From Firmicutes bacterium CAG:884 (GTDB lineage Bacteria > Bacillota_I > Bacilli_A > RF39 > UBA660), in NCBI GenBank assembly GCA_000433875.1, contig HF993312.1, forward strand, positions 1 to 27,375: a DNA stretch of 27,375 nt. The letters are read 5' to 3'. Numbering within the stretch: position 1 is the stretch's first letter; each line of letters opens with the position of its first letter. Position numbers and translations under genes: made by a program. A model generated the notes under the pieces. The model saw only the letters and a program-made list of their open reading frames with translations. It ran no database searches and was not told the DNA's origin. Of this stretch, positions 14,875 to 22,630 are shown one piece after another.

Positions 14875-15521
14875 TGTTTGGAAATGATTGGGATAGTGTT
14901 TTAAGTGATGTTGTAAGTGAAAAATGGTTTATTGATATGATAGATAGTGTTAGAAAAGAATATAATTCTAAAACTATTTTTCCTTTAGAACAAAATATTT
15001 TTAATGCGTTTAGATGTACGCCTTTTAGTAATGTTAAAGTAGTTATTTTAGGACAAGATCCTTATCATGGTACTGGCGAAGCACATGGTTTATCTTTTTC
15101 GGTTAGAGAAGGTGTTCCGATGCCTCCTTCGCTTGCAAATATTTTTAAAGAATTATATGATGATACAGGAATTAAGAGAACAAAGACTGATTTAACTGAT
15201 TGGGCTTATCAGGGTGTTTTGCTTTTGAATTCAATTTTAACAGTTGAGAAGGATAAACCTTTGTCGCATTCTTATTTGAATTGGGAAAAATTTACGGATG
15301 TTGTTATTGAAAAATTATCTAGTAGAGGAAATGTTATATTTGTTTTATGGGGTAGTTTTGCTAGGAGCAAAAAAGTATTGATTAATACTCAAAAAAACTA
15401 TATAATAGAAAGCGTACATCCATCTCCTTTATCTTGTTATAGAGGATTCTTTGGAAGTAAACCTTTTTCAAAAGTTAATGCAATTTTAAAGAAAAATGGT
15501 TCGGAAGAAATAAAGTGGTGA
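14874..15521 (+). CDS. ung: Uracil-DNA glycosylase
   Basis: Removes uracil from DNA, the first step of base excision repair. The 215-residue family-1 enzyme has GQDPYHG at 60-66 with catalytic Asp62. PPSLANIFKEL follows at 84-94, then DWAYQGVLLLNS (109-120) and the DNA-intercalating/catalytic HPSPLS at 182-187 with His182. FFGSKPFSKVN closes the core. Length matches B. subtilis Ung (225). The ATG overlaps the preceding TAA (TAATG), and tilS follows after three bases. Together with dut it covers both prevention and removal of uracil. Confidence 0.97.
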   Translation: MFGNDWDSVLSDVVSEKWFIDMIDSVRKEYNSKTIFPLEQNIFNAFRCTPFSNVKVVILGQDPYHGTGEAHGLSFSVREGVPMPPSLANIFKELYDDTGIKRTKTDLTDWAYQGVLLLNSILTVEKDKPLSHSYLNWEKFTDVVIEKLSSRGNVIFVLWGSFARSKKVLINTQKNYIIESVHPSPLSCYRGFFGSKPFSKVNAILKKNGSEEIKW

Positions 15522-15524
15522 AAT

Positions 15525-16811
15525 ATGGATAAAACTTTAAACTTTTTGAAAAATAATCTTGATGGTGATGTTGTTATTGCTTGTTCTGGAGGGCCAGATT
15601 CAATGGCTCTTTTTGATATTTTACTTAAGATTAGATCTTTTAAAAATATTAACATTGTATGTGCTCATGTTAATCATAAGGTTAGAGTTGAAAGTGATAT
15701 GGAAGAAGAAATGGTTAGAAATTATTGTTTAAATAATAATGTTCCGTTTGAACTTTTAACAATTAATAATTATACGGGATCTAATTTTGAAGCTGAAGCA
15801 AGAAGTAAAAGATATGAGTTTTTTGAAGGAGTTCTTAAAAAATATGGTTATAAGTATCTTTTAACTGCGCATCATGGTGATGATTTAATGGAAACTATTC
15901 TATATAGATTAGTTCGTGGATCTAATTTAGAGGGATATGCTGGGTTTAAATATATTTCTAAAAGATCTAATTATACTATTTTAAGACCTTTAATTTGGTA
16001 TACTAAAGATTCTATTATGGAATATTGTAATAATAATAAGATTCCATATGCTATTGATAGTAGTAATAATAATACGATTTATTTGAGAAATAAGTTTAGG
16101 CATAAAGTTCTTCCTATATATAAGGAAATAAATAAAGATGCTCATTTAAAGTTCTTACAGTATTCACTTCTTTTAAATAAATATGATGATTTTGTTAATA
16201 AATATGTTAATAATATTTATAATAATATTGTTAGTGATTATTTAAATATTCCATTACTTTTAAAGGAAGATGATTTAATTGTTGATAATATTATTTATAA
16301 GTATTTGAGCTTATTTAGTGATCAAATAACAAGTAAACACATAGAACTTGTTAAAAAGATTATTTCTTCTGATAAAAAGAATTGTTTAATTAATTTACCG
16401 GGTTTTATTTTAGAAAGAAAATATGATAGACTTGAATTATATAAAGAAGAATCTTCTTATAATTATATAATAAATGATTATGTTAAATTAGATAATGGCT
16501 ATGTTATTAAGAGAATTGATGAAACAAATGATAATTCTAACTATGTTTGTAAATTAAGTTTGAAGGAAATTAAATTGCCAATTTATGTAAGAAATTATAG
16601 AACTGGTGATAGAATGGATGTAAAAAATGGTTATAATAAGAAAGTTAGTTCTATTTTTATTGATAGTAAGATAAGTAATCGATCTAGTTTTCCGGTTGTA
16701 ACTGATAGCTTGGGTAATATATTATGGTTACCTGGTTTAAAAAAATCGAAATTTTGTAAAACAAAAGATGAAAAATATGATATAATACTTTTATATTGTA
16801 TGGAGGAATAG
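15525..16811 (+). CDS. tilS: tRNA(Ile)-lysidine synthetase
   Basis: Converts C34 of the CAU-anticodon tRNA-Ile to lysidine with ATP and lysine, enabling AUA decoding; AUA is common in this AT-rich genome. The 428-residue protein has the PP-loop SGGPDS at 21-26, AHVNHKVR near 47-54 and a LTAHHGDD motif around 112-119. A C-terminal tRNA-binding region contains YVRNYRTGDRM and ends with LPGLKKSKFCK. It is shorter than B. subtilis TilS (472). hpt, which usually lies between tilS and ftsH in Bacillota, is missing; ftsH begins one base after the stop. The ftsH promoter lies in the last codons of this gene. Confidence 0.95.
   Translation: MDKTLNFLKNNLDGDVVIACSGGPDSMALFDILLKIRSFKNINIVCAHVNHKVRVESDMEEEMVRNYCLNNNVPFELLTINNYTGSNFEAEARSKRYEFFEGVLKKYGYKYLLTAHHGDDLMETILYRLVRGSNLEGYAGFKYISKRSNYTILRPLIWYTKDSIMEYCNNNKIPYAIDSSNNNTIYLRNKFRHKVLPIYKEINKDAHLKFLQYSLLLNKYDDFVNKYVNNIYNNIVSDYLNIPLLLKEDDLIVDNIIYKYLSLFSDQITSKHIELVKKIISSDKKNCLINLPGFILERKYDRLELYKEESSYNYIINDYVKLDNGYVIKRIDETNDNSNYVCKLSLKEIKLPIYVRNYRTGDRMDVKNGYNKKVSSIFIDSKISNRSSFPVVTDSLGNILWLPGLKKSKFCKTKDEKYDIILLYCMEE
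16778..16786 (+). promoter_or_regulatory. Candidate internal promoter for ftsH
   Basis: The extended -10 element TGATATAAT lies inside the 3' end of tilS, about 27 bases before the ftsH ATG. No good -35 is seen at 17 bases, but an extended TGn -10 with a perfect TATAAT can work without one. It would let ftsH be transcribed apart from the repair genes upstream. Confidence 0.45.
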
Positions 16812-16812
16812 T

Positions 16813-18786
16813 ATGAAAAATAATATTAAAAAAGGATTAATACCTTATTTAGCGTTCTTTCTTGTAGTTATGTTTGTACTTTTGTATATGACTGGTACGG
16901 GATATAAGATTCACGATATTAGTTATGAACAATTTTTAACATATGTTCAAAGTGAAAAGAAGGAAGAACAAATTAAGTATATAGATATAACTTCAAATAG
17001 TTCTGCTGGTTTATATACAATTACTGGTAAACTTAATGGTTATGGAGAAAAAGAAAAGTTTACTTTTACGATCGCTAATTCTGATGTTGTTATTGGAAAA
17101 ATGTATGATTTAGCAAATGAGTATAATTTTACAATAAAGGCTTCAAGAGATCCTGGTTCAAGTACACTTTTGTATTTTGTTTTAAATATTTTGCCATTTC
17201 TAGTATTTGGTGTTGTAATATTTGTTTTCTTATCTAAACAAATGGGTAGTGCGAATAAATCAATGGATTTTGGTCGTAGTAGAGCTCGTTTGGATGATGG
17301 TAATAAGACAGTTACATTTAAAGATGTTGCGGGATTAGATGAGGAAAAAGAAGAAGTTCAAGAGTTAATTGATTTCTTAAAAGAACCAAAAAAGTTCCAA
17401 AAGATGGGTGCTAGAATACCTAAGGGTGTTTTACTTGTTGGTCCTCCTGGTACTGGTAAGACTTTACTTGCTCGTGCTGTTGCTGGGGAAGCAAATGTTC
17501 CATTTTATTTTATAAGTGGTTCAGATTTCGTTGAATTATTCGTTGGTATTGGTGCTTCACGTGTTCGTGATATGTTTAGACAAGCAAAACATAATGCTCC
17601 TTGCTTAATCTTTATTGATGAAATTGATGCTGTTGGTCGTCAAAGAGGCGCTGGTCTTGGTGGTGGCCACGATGAAAGAGAACAAACTTTAAATCAGTTA
17701 TTAACAGAAATGGATGGATTTGGTGCTAATGAAGGAATTATTATTCTTGCGGCAACAAATAGGCCTGATGTTCTTGATCCAGCTTTATTAAGACCTGGTA
17801 GATTTGATAGACAGATAACTGTTAATTTACCTGATGTTAAGGGCCGTGAAGAGATTCTTGCCGTACACGCTAAGGGTAAGTATTTTACTAGAGGTGTTAA
17901 TTTAAGTAATCTTGCTAAGAGAACTGCTGGATTTAGTGGTGCTGATCTTGAGAATTTACTTAATGAGGCTGCTTTACTTGCTGTTAGAAGAAACAAAGAT
18001 AAGATTTCAATGGCTGAAATTGACGAGGCTCAGGATAGAGTTTTAATGGGTCCTGCTAAGGTTACTCATAAGTATACTGAACACGAAAAAGAGGTTGTTG
18101 CTTATCACGAGGCTGGACATGCTGTTGTTGGTATTAAGTTAGATGGTGCACATGATGTTCAAAAGATTACGATAATTCCGAGAGGTCAAGCTGGTGGGTA
18201 TAATTTGATGCTTCCTAAAGAAGAAACATATTTATCTACTAAAAAGGAATTGTTAGAAACTATTAGTGGTTTACTTGGTGGTCGTGTTGCTGAGGTTCTT
18301 AAGTTTGGTGAAATGACTACTGGTGCTCATAATGATTTTGAAAAGGCAACTAAAATAGCGCGTGCTATGGTTACTGAATATGGTATGAGTAGTTTAGGTC
18401 CTGTTCAATTCGAACAACAAAGTGAGAGTAGTGTTTTCTTAGGTAGAGATTATAATAAGAGTCGCAACTTTAGTGGTCAAATTGCTTTCCAAATCGATGA
18501 AGAAATGAGAAAGATTATTAATGATCAATATAAGGTTACAGAGAATATTATTAAAGAAAATATGGATTTACTTGAGTTAATTGCTAAGACATTGATTGAA
18601 AAAGAAACTTTAACAAAAGAGGAAATTGATAGTTTAGTTAAGAATGGTTCTTTACCTAGTGATGATGTATCTTTTGAAGATATGACTATTGCTGAGTTAA
18701 AAAAATATGCAGAAGATAATAATATTTCACTTAATTCTACTAAGAAGGAAGATATTATCAAGGAATTAAAGGATGCTAATAAATAG
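16813..18786 (+). CDS. ftsH: ATP-dependent membrane zinc metalloprotease FtsH
   Basis: Hexameric membrane protease that degrades misfolded and regulatory proteins. In the 657 residues, TM helices lie at about 11-29 and 119-141 around an extracytoplasmic loop. The AAA+ domain has Walker A GPPGTGKT (210-217), Walker B LIFIDEID (265-272) and the second region of homology with RPGRFDR (327-333). The peptidase domain has HEAGH (432-436) and a likely third ligand Asp508 in NDFEKAT. The tail (about 623-656, MTIAELKKYAEDNNISLNST then KKEDIIKELKDA) looks like a SAP/HeH helix-extended-loop-helix domain, which FtsH normally lacks (see findings). GGAGG lies in the end of tilS. The stop codon is part of the terminator stem. 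Confidence 0.98.
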   Translation: MKNNIKKGLIPYLAFFLVVMFVLLYMTGTGYKIHDISYEQFLTYVQSEKKEEQIKYIDITSNSSAGLYTITGKLNGYGEKEKFTFTIANSDVVIGKMYDLANEYNFTIKASRDPGSSTLLYFVLNILPFLVFGVVIFVFLSKQMGSANKSMDFGRSRARLDDGNKTVTFKDVAGLDEEKEEVQELIDFLKEPKKFQKMGARIPKGVLLVGPPGTGKTLLARAVAGEANVPFYFISGSDFVELFVGIGASRVRDMFRQAKHNAPCLIFIDEIDAVGRQRGAGLGGGHDEREQTLNQLLTEMDGFGANEGIIILAATNRPDVLDPALLRPGRFDRQITVNLPDVKGREEILAVHAKGKYFTRGVNLSNLAKRTAGFSGADLENLLNEAALLAVRRNKDKISMAEIDEAQDRVLMGPAKVTHKYTEHEKEVVAYHEAGHAVVGIKLDGAHDVQKITIIPRGQAGGYNLMLPKEETYLSTKKELLETISGLLGGRVAEVLKFGEMTTGAHNDFEKATKIARAMVTEYGMSSLGPVQFEQQSESSVFLGRDYNKSRNFSGQIAFQIDEEMRKIINDQYKVTENIIKENMDLLELIAKTLIEKETLTKEEIDSLVKNGSLPSDDVSFEDMTIAELKKYAEDNNISLNSTKKEDIIKELKDANK

Positions 18787-18798
18787 CATTCTTTTTTT
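18771..18798 (+). terminator. Terminator overlapping the end of ftsH
   Basis: GGATGCTA (18771-18778) pairs with TAGCATTC (18784-18791), with one G-T pair, around a five-base loop, followed by seven T. The ftsH stop codon TAG (18784-18786) forms the start of the 3' arm. It ends the tatD-ftsH transcript. Confidence 0.8.
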
Positions 18799-18810
18799 GA
18801 AAAAATGTCA

Positions 18811-18889
18811 ATCTTTGTAAGTTTTTATGATTTGAACGTAAAAAGTATTGCATTTTCATAAGTTTTTTTGGTTTAAACATAAAAATTAT
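18811..18889 (+). repeat. Diverged 38-bp direct repeat, two copies
   Basis: Positions 18811-18848 and 18852-18889 align over 38 bases with 30 identical positions and no gaps, at a period of 41. The shared core is TAAGTTTTT, then TTT-AAC-TAAAAA. Six of the eight differences are transitions. It lies in the 183-base spacer between ftsH and gmk, upstream of the gmk promoter. Function is unknown; either a relic duplication or paired regulator sites. Confidence 0.55.
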
Positions 18890-18942
18890 ATTTTTAAAAT
18901 TATTATATAAATTTGTTTAATGTTTATTTTTATAGAATAATT

Positions 18943-18951
18943 TGATACAAT
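18943..18951 (+). promoter_or_regulatory. Promoter of gmk (extended -10)
   Basis: TGATACAAT gives an extended -10 (TG + TACAAT at 18946-18951) identical to the one before tatD. The -35 region (TTTATT at 18923-18928) is weak. The ATG at 18970 follows AAAAGGAG. Confidence 0.6.
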
Positions 18952-18969
18952 ATTTAAAAGGAGAACAAT

Positions 18970-19626
18970 ATGATAAAATTAAAAAAACAGGGATTATTAA
19001 TTGTTGTTTCTGGACCATCTGGTGCTGGTAAAGATAGTGTTTGTAATCTTGTTGCATCTTATAATCCTAATTTGTGGATTTCAGTATCTTGTACTTCTAG
19101 AGACATTAGAAAAGGTGAAGTAGAGGGTGTAAATTATTTCTATTTAACAAAGGATGAATTTGAAGAAAAAATTAAAAATAATGACTTTTTAGAATATGCT
19201 ACATATAATAATTCTTATTATGGAACACCACTTTATAAGATTAAAGAGAAATTGAATGAAGGCAAGGATGTTGTTTTAGTAATTGAAGTACAAGGAGCAT
19301 TAAAGGTTAAAAAGTTATATCCTAATGCTATATTTATTTTTATATTACCACCTAGTATGGAAGAATTAAGAAATAGACTTATTAAAAGAGGAACAGAAAA
19401 TTATGAAAAGATTATTGATAGATTTAGAATGGCATATAAGGAAATAAATGAAATATCAAAATATAATTATGTTATCGTAAATGATGTTTTAGAAGATGCT
19501 GCTTTAAAAATGCAATCAATAATTGTATCAGAAAGATGTAGAGTTGATAGAATTGAAGAAACAAATGTAAGTAATATCGAAGAGGTTTTACACGAAGGTA
19601 TTGTTGGAAAAAATGAAAATATATAA
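18970..19626 (+). CDS. gmk: Guanylate kinase
   Basis: Phosphorylates GMP to GDP with ATP, required for GTP, dGTP and cyclic nucleotide pools. The 218-residue protein has P-loop GPSGAGKD at 15-22. The GMP-binding pattern SCTSRDIRKGEVEGVNYFY (38-56 region) carries the key Arg44, Arg47 and Glu50. ATYNNSYYGTP and a lid region with RLIKRGTEN follow. The P-loop has Asp22 where Ser or Gly is common, a mild deviation. It is not next to its frequent Bacillota partners (yicC-like, rpoZ, coaBC) and instead overlaps a carboxypeptidase gene by 14 bases. It has its own promoter. Confidence 0.95.
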   Translation: MIKLKKQGLLIVVSGPSGAGKDSVCNLVASYNPNLWISVSCTSRDIRKGEVEGVNYFYLTKDEFEEKIKNNDFLEYATYNNSYYGTPLYKIKEKLNEGKDVVLVIEVQGALKVKKLYPNAIFIFILPPSMEELRNRLIKRGTENYEKIIDRFRMAYKEINEISKYNYVIVNDVLEDAALKMQSIIVSERCRVDRIEETNVSNIEEVLHEGIVGKNENI

Positions 19627-20734
19627 TTATGATGAGTTATTAGAAGAAATAAAAAAAGTTACCTTAAAAGATGGCTTTAAAAAGGGTGAAGTTATAGTAA
19701 CTGATTCTTTAATTGAAATACCATATTACACATATGGAAATGGAAATAATCATATTGTACTTGTTGGTGGTACTCACGGAAGTGAAATTATTTCTGTAAA
19801 TTTAGTTTTAGATATTATGAAACATATCAATTTAATTAATAAGAATGATTTTACGATTCATTTTATTCCGGTTCTTAACCCTGAGGGATATATTATTTCA
19901 ACTTCTACTGTTTTAAGTAAAATAGATGGTAATAATTCTAAAGATATAGAAAAGTTTAGTTATGAATATTATTTAAATTATAAATATGATTGTACACATA
20001 ATAAAAGTGTAAAAAAACATCAATTAATGTTTAGTGATATTAATTATAATTGTATTACTTATGAAGTATTAAAAAATAAAGTAAAAAGTATTTATGATAA
20101 ATATTCGTTTCCAGATGGAAGTATGGTTATATGGCGGAGCAATGGAAGTGGCATAGATTTAAATAGAGAACATCCATTAATGGAGTTATCTTTCAATAAT
20201 ATTACTTATGGTAGTGATAATTTAAGGTATAACAATATTAGATTTAATACTCCTGGTCCACTTGGAATATATAAAAATAAAGTAGAAAGTGTAGAAAATA
20301 GGTTTCTATTTGATTTGATATGTAAACTTTACAATGAAAATAAATATGCTGGAACGATGATTTATCATAGTACAGGTGGTTCTATATATTATGAACCAAA
20401 TATAAAGTGTGAACATTATGAAGAATATAAAAAAATAAATTATGAACTTGCTAAAAAATATTCTTTGAAAACAAAATATAAATGTCAAAATGGTTTGATA
20501 AAAGATGGATATAAACTAGAAAATAATAAAGATGTTAATTCAAATGATGAGTATTTGAGAATTATGTATCCTGCTGTTTTGTTAATTGAATTATCTTATA
20601 TGGGAGGAAATCCACTTGGTCCATTTGGTGATGAAGTCAATAATTATAAGCCAACAATTAAATATAACAGACTAGCATTTATAGATTTTATAAAAGAATG
20701 TAAAAAAATTAAAGATAGCACTCGTAAAAATTAA
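19613..20734 (+). CDS. M14 family zinc carboxypeptidase, cytoplasmic
   Basis: The 373-residue protein carries the M14 metallocarboxypeptidase core. HGSE gives zinc ligands His55 and Glu58. Asn184-Arg185 in IDLNRE binds the substrate carboxylate, His252 in IYHSTGG is the third zinc ligand, and Glu326 in LLIELSYMGG is the likely general base. LNPEGY (88-93) is also typical. No signal peptide or membrane segment is seen, so it should act inside the cell, perhaps on peptidoglycan-derived or amino-acid-conjugate peptides; substrate is unknown. An insert of about 90 residues between LNPEGY and DLNRE is long for the family. I start at the ATG 19613 with TGGAA upstream; the TTG at 19601 lacks a ribosome site. 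It overlaps gmk by 14 bases, so co-translation is likely. Confidence 0.8.
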   Translation: MKIYNYDELLEEIKKVTLKDGFKKGEVIVTDSLIEIPYYTYGNGNNHIVLVGGTHGSEIISVNLVLDIMKHINLINKNDFTIHFIPVLNPEGYIISTSTVLSKIDGNNSKDIEKFSYEYYLNYKYDCTHNKSVKKHQLMFSDINYNCITYEVLKNKVKSIYDKYSFPDGSMVIWRSNGSGIDLNREHPLMELSFNNITYGSDNLRYNNIRFNTPGPLGIYKNKVESVENRFLFDLICKLYNENKYAGTMIYHSTGGSIYYEPNIKCEHYEEYKKINYELAKKYSLKTKYKCQNGLIKDGYKLENNKDVNSNDEYLRIMYPAVLLIELSYMGGNPLGPFGDEVNNYKPTIKYNRLAFIDFIKECKKIKDSTRKN

Positions 20735-20741
20735 AAAAATA

Positions 20742-20750
20742 TGTTATTAT
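20742..20750 (+). promoter_or_regulatory. Candidate promoter of parA
   Basis: TGTTATTAT gives an extended -10 (TG + TATTAT at 20745-20750). The -35 (TCGTAA at 20722-20727, 17-base spacing) is poor. It lies in the 47-base gap before parA, next to an imperfect palindrome (about 20740-20762) that might be an operator. Confidence 0.35.
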
Positions 20751-20781
20751 ATATATAGCATAAATAGAAATGGTGATGTAA

Positions 20782-21567
20782 ATGGGAAAAGTAATTGCAT
20801 TAGTTAATCAAAAAGGAGGAGTAGGTAAAACTACTACTAGTATAAATCTAGCAGCTTCACTAGGATATTTGAAGAAAAAAGTATTATTAGTAGATCTTGA
20901 TCCACAAGGTAATTCATCTACAGGACTTGGAATTCATAAGTCTAATTTTGAAAATAGTATTTATGAATTATTAACAGATAGGTGTGAACTTAAAGATGTT
21001 ATTATTAAAACTAAGTTTCAGAATCTATATATAATACCATCTTATATAAACTTAGCAGGTGTTAATTTTGAATTAATGGAAAGAAGTAGACTTGATCCAA
21101 ACTTTGTAAAAAATGCTCAATTAAAAAAATATTTAGATGTTGCAAAAGAAAGTTTTGATTATATTATAATTGATTGTCCACCATCCCTTGAACTTTTAAC
21201 ACTAAATGCTCTTATGGCTGCTGATTCAGTAATTATACCTGTCCAGTGTGAATTCTTTGCACTTGAAGGAATAATGCAACTTTTAAATACAATTGTACTC
21301 GCTCAAAGAGATATTAACCCTAAACTTGAAATAGAAGGTGTTTTACTTACTATGCTTGATAGTAGAACTAATTTGGGTTTAGAGGTTGTTGAAGAAGTTA
21401 AGAGTTATTTTAAAGAAAAGGTTTATGAAACAATAATTCCTAGACTTGTAAGATTGTCTGAGGCTCCGAGTCACGGAAAACCGATACTTGCGTATGATTT
21501 TCAAAGTCGTGGTACAGAGGCTTATATAAATTTAGCTAAGGAAGTGATTAGTAAAAATGGAAACTAA
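20782..21567 (+). CDS. parA: Chromosome partitioning ATPase ParA (Soj)
   Basis: Deviant Walker ATPase that binds DNA non-specifically in its ATP form and, driven by ParB, moves and separates chromosome origins. In Bacillus, Soj also controls DnaA. The 261-residue protein has the deviant Walker A KGGVGKTT at 11-18, Walker A' DLDPQGN at 38-44 and Walker B YIIIDCPPSL (127-136). The catalytic lysine of the KGG signature is present. GGTGAT lies upstream of the ATG. The gene overlaps parB by 11 bases. No parS consensus (TGTTTCACGTGAAACA) was seen in the window. Confidence 0.97.
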   Translation: MGKVIALVNQKGGVGKTTTSINLAASLGYLKKKVLLVDLDPQGNSSTGLGIHKSNFENSIYELLTDRCELKDVIIKTKFQNLYIIPSYINLAGVNFELMERSRLDPNFVKNAQLKKYLDVAKESFDYIIIDCPPSLELLTLNALMAADSVIIPVQCEFFALEGIMQLLNTIVLAQRDINPKLEIEGVLLTMLDSRTNLGLEVVEEVKSYFKEKVYETIIPRLVRLSEAPSHGKPILAYDFQSRGTEAYINLAKEVISKNGN

Positions 21568-22435
21568 AAAGAAAGCTTTAGGAATGGGATTAGAGCAATT
21601 ATTTAATGGAGATAATATTGATATTGCTTCTTTTGAGAAAAAAATATATGAAAATACTCCAAGTGAAGAAATTGTTGAACTTAATTTGGATGAATTAAGA
21701 CCTAATCCATATCAACCAAGAATTAATTTTAATGAAGATGCTTTAAAAGATTTAGCTGATTCAATAAAAGAAAATGGTGTTTTTCAACCTATTATTGTTA
21801 AAAAAAGTATAAAAGGTTATGAGATTGTAGCTGGGGAAAGAAGAGTTCGTGCTAGTCGTATGGCTGGTTTAAAAACTATTCCTGCTATAATTAGAGGTTT
21901 TTCTGATGATCAAATGATGAGTATTGCTTTGCTTGAAAATTTACAAAGAGAGAATTTAAATATTATTGAAGAAGCAAAGGCTTATAAATTAATGCTTGAG
22001 AGAATGGGATTAACACAAGAAGAACTTGCTGTTAAGGTTGGTAAAAGTAGAAGTCATATTACAAATATTTTAGGTATATTAAGATTACCTGATGAAGTTC
22101 AATCATTGCTTAAATATGGTAAATTATCAATGGGACACGCTAGGGTTTTAAGTAAACTTGAAGATAATAGTAAGATTGCTATGCTTGCTAATAAGGTTGT
22201 TGATGAAGATCTTAGTGTTCGTGATTTAGAGAGAATGATTGATAGTTCTTTTGAGAGAAAAGTTAAGATTGAAAGACACGAAAAAGTTGTTGATCCTAAT
22301 ATTAGAGATATTGAGAATAATTTAAGGGAAAAGTTTGATACTAAAGTTAAGATTCGTGATAATAAGATTGAAATTAAGTTTAATAATGTTGCGGATTTAA
22401 ATAGAATTTTAGATATTATCAAATATAATGAGTGA
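21557..22435 (+). CDS. parB: Chromosome partitioning CTPase ParB (Spo0J)
   Basis: CTP-dependent DNA clamp that loads at parS, slides and recruits SMC. The 292-residue protein starts with a basic ParA-activating peptide (METKKKALGMGLEQLF). LRPNPYQPR follows at 47-55, then the CTP motifs GERRVRA (93-99) and ENLQREN (127-133), a helix-turn-helix (about 152-175, LTQEELAVKVGKSRSHITNI) and a C-terminal dimerisation domain. The order fits canonical Spo0J, not Noc, because the N-terminal membrane-binding helix of Noc is absent and parA precedes it. It ends in TGA, which shows TGA is a stop here. Confidence 0.96.
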   Translation: METKKKALGMGLEQLFNGDNIDIASFEKKIYENTPSEEIVELNLDELRPNPYQPRINFNEDALKDLADSIKENGVFQPIIVKKSIKGYEIVAGERRVRASRMAGLKTIPAIIRGFSDDQMMSIALLENLQRENLNIIEEAKAYKLMLERMGLTQEELAVKVGKSRSHITNILGILRLPDEVQSLLKYGKLSMGHARVLSKLEDNSKIAMLANKVVDEDLSVRDLERMIDSSFERKVKIERHEKVVDPNIRDIENNLREKFDTKVKIRDNKIEIKFNNVADLNRILDIIKYNE

Positions 22436-22438
22436 TTT

Positions 22439-22621
22439 ATGAAAGAATATAAATTAGGTAGTGTCGTTATTATGAAGAAGAATCATCCTTGTGGTTCTAA
22501 TAGGTTTGAAGTTGTTAGAATGGGCGCTGATATAAAGATAAAGTGTTTAGAGTGTAATCATATTGTTATGCTTTCAAGGATTGATTTTAATAAAAGAATA
22601 AAGAAAATAGAGTCTTATTAG
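22439..22621 (+). CDS. DUF951 family small protein (YyzM-like)
   Basis: The 60-residue protein matches the DUF951 pattern: a strand-rich start (KEYKLGSVVIMKKNHPCGSN), then FEVVRMGADIKIKCLECNH and a basic end after MLSRIDFNKR. Three cysteines (18, 36, 39) with His and the CLECNH pattern suggest a small metal site; function is not known. In B. subtilis the homologue yyzM lies between spo0J and ychF (yyaF), and the same order is kept here. It starts three bases after the parB stop. Confidence 0.88.
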   Translation: MKEYKLGSVVIMKKNHPCGSNRFEVVRMGADIKIKCLECNHIVMLSRIDFNKRIKKIESY

Positions 22622-22630
22622 GAGGCGGTT

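Noticed and set aside
17553..17568. ParB-binding parS-like sequence inside ftsH (TGCTTCACGTG...)
   Set aside because: Ten of the first 11 bases match parS, but the other arm (TTCGT against AAACA) matches at none. The bases encode the conserved FtsH residues GASRVRD.
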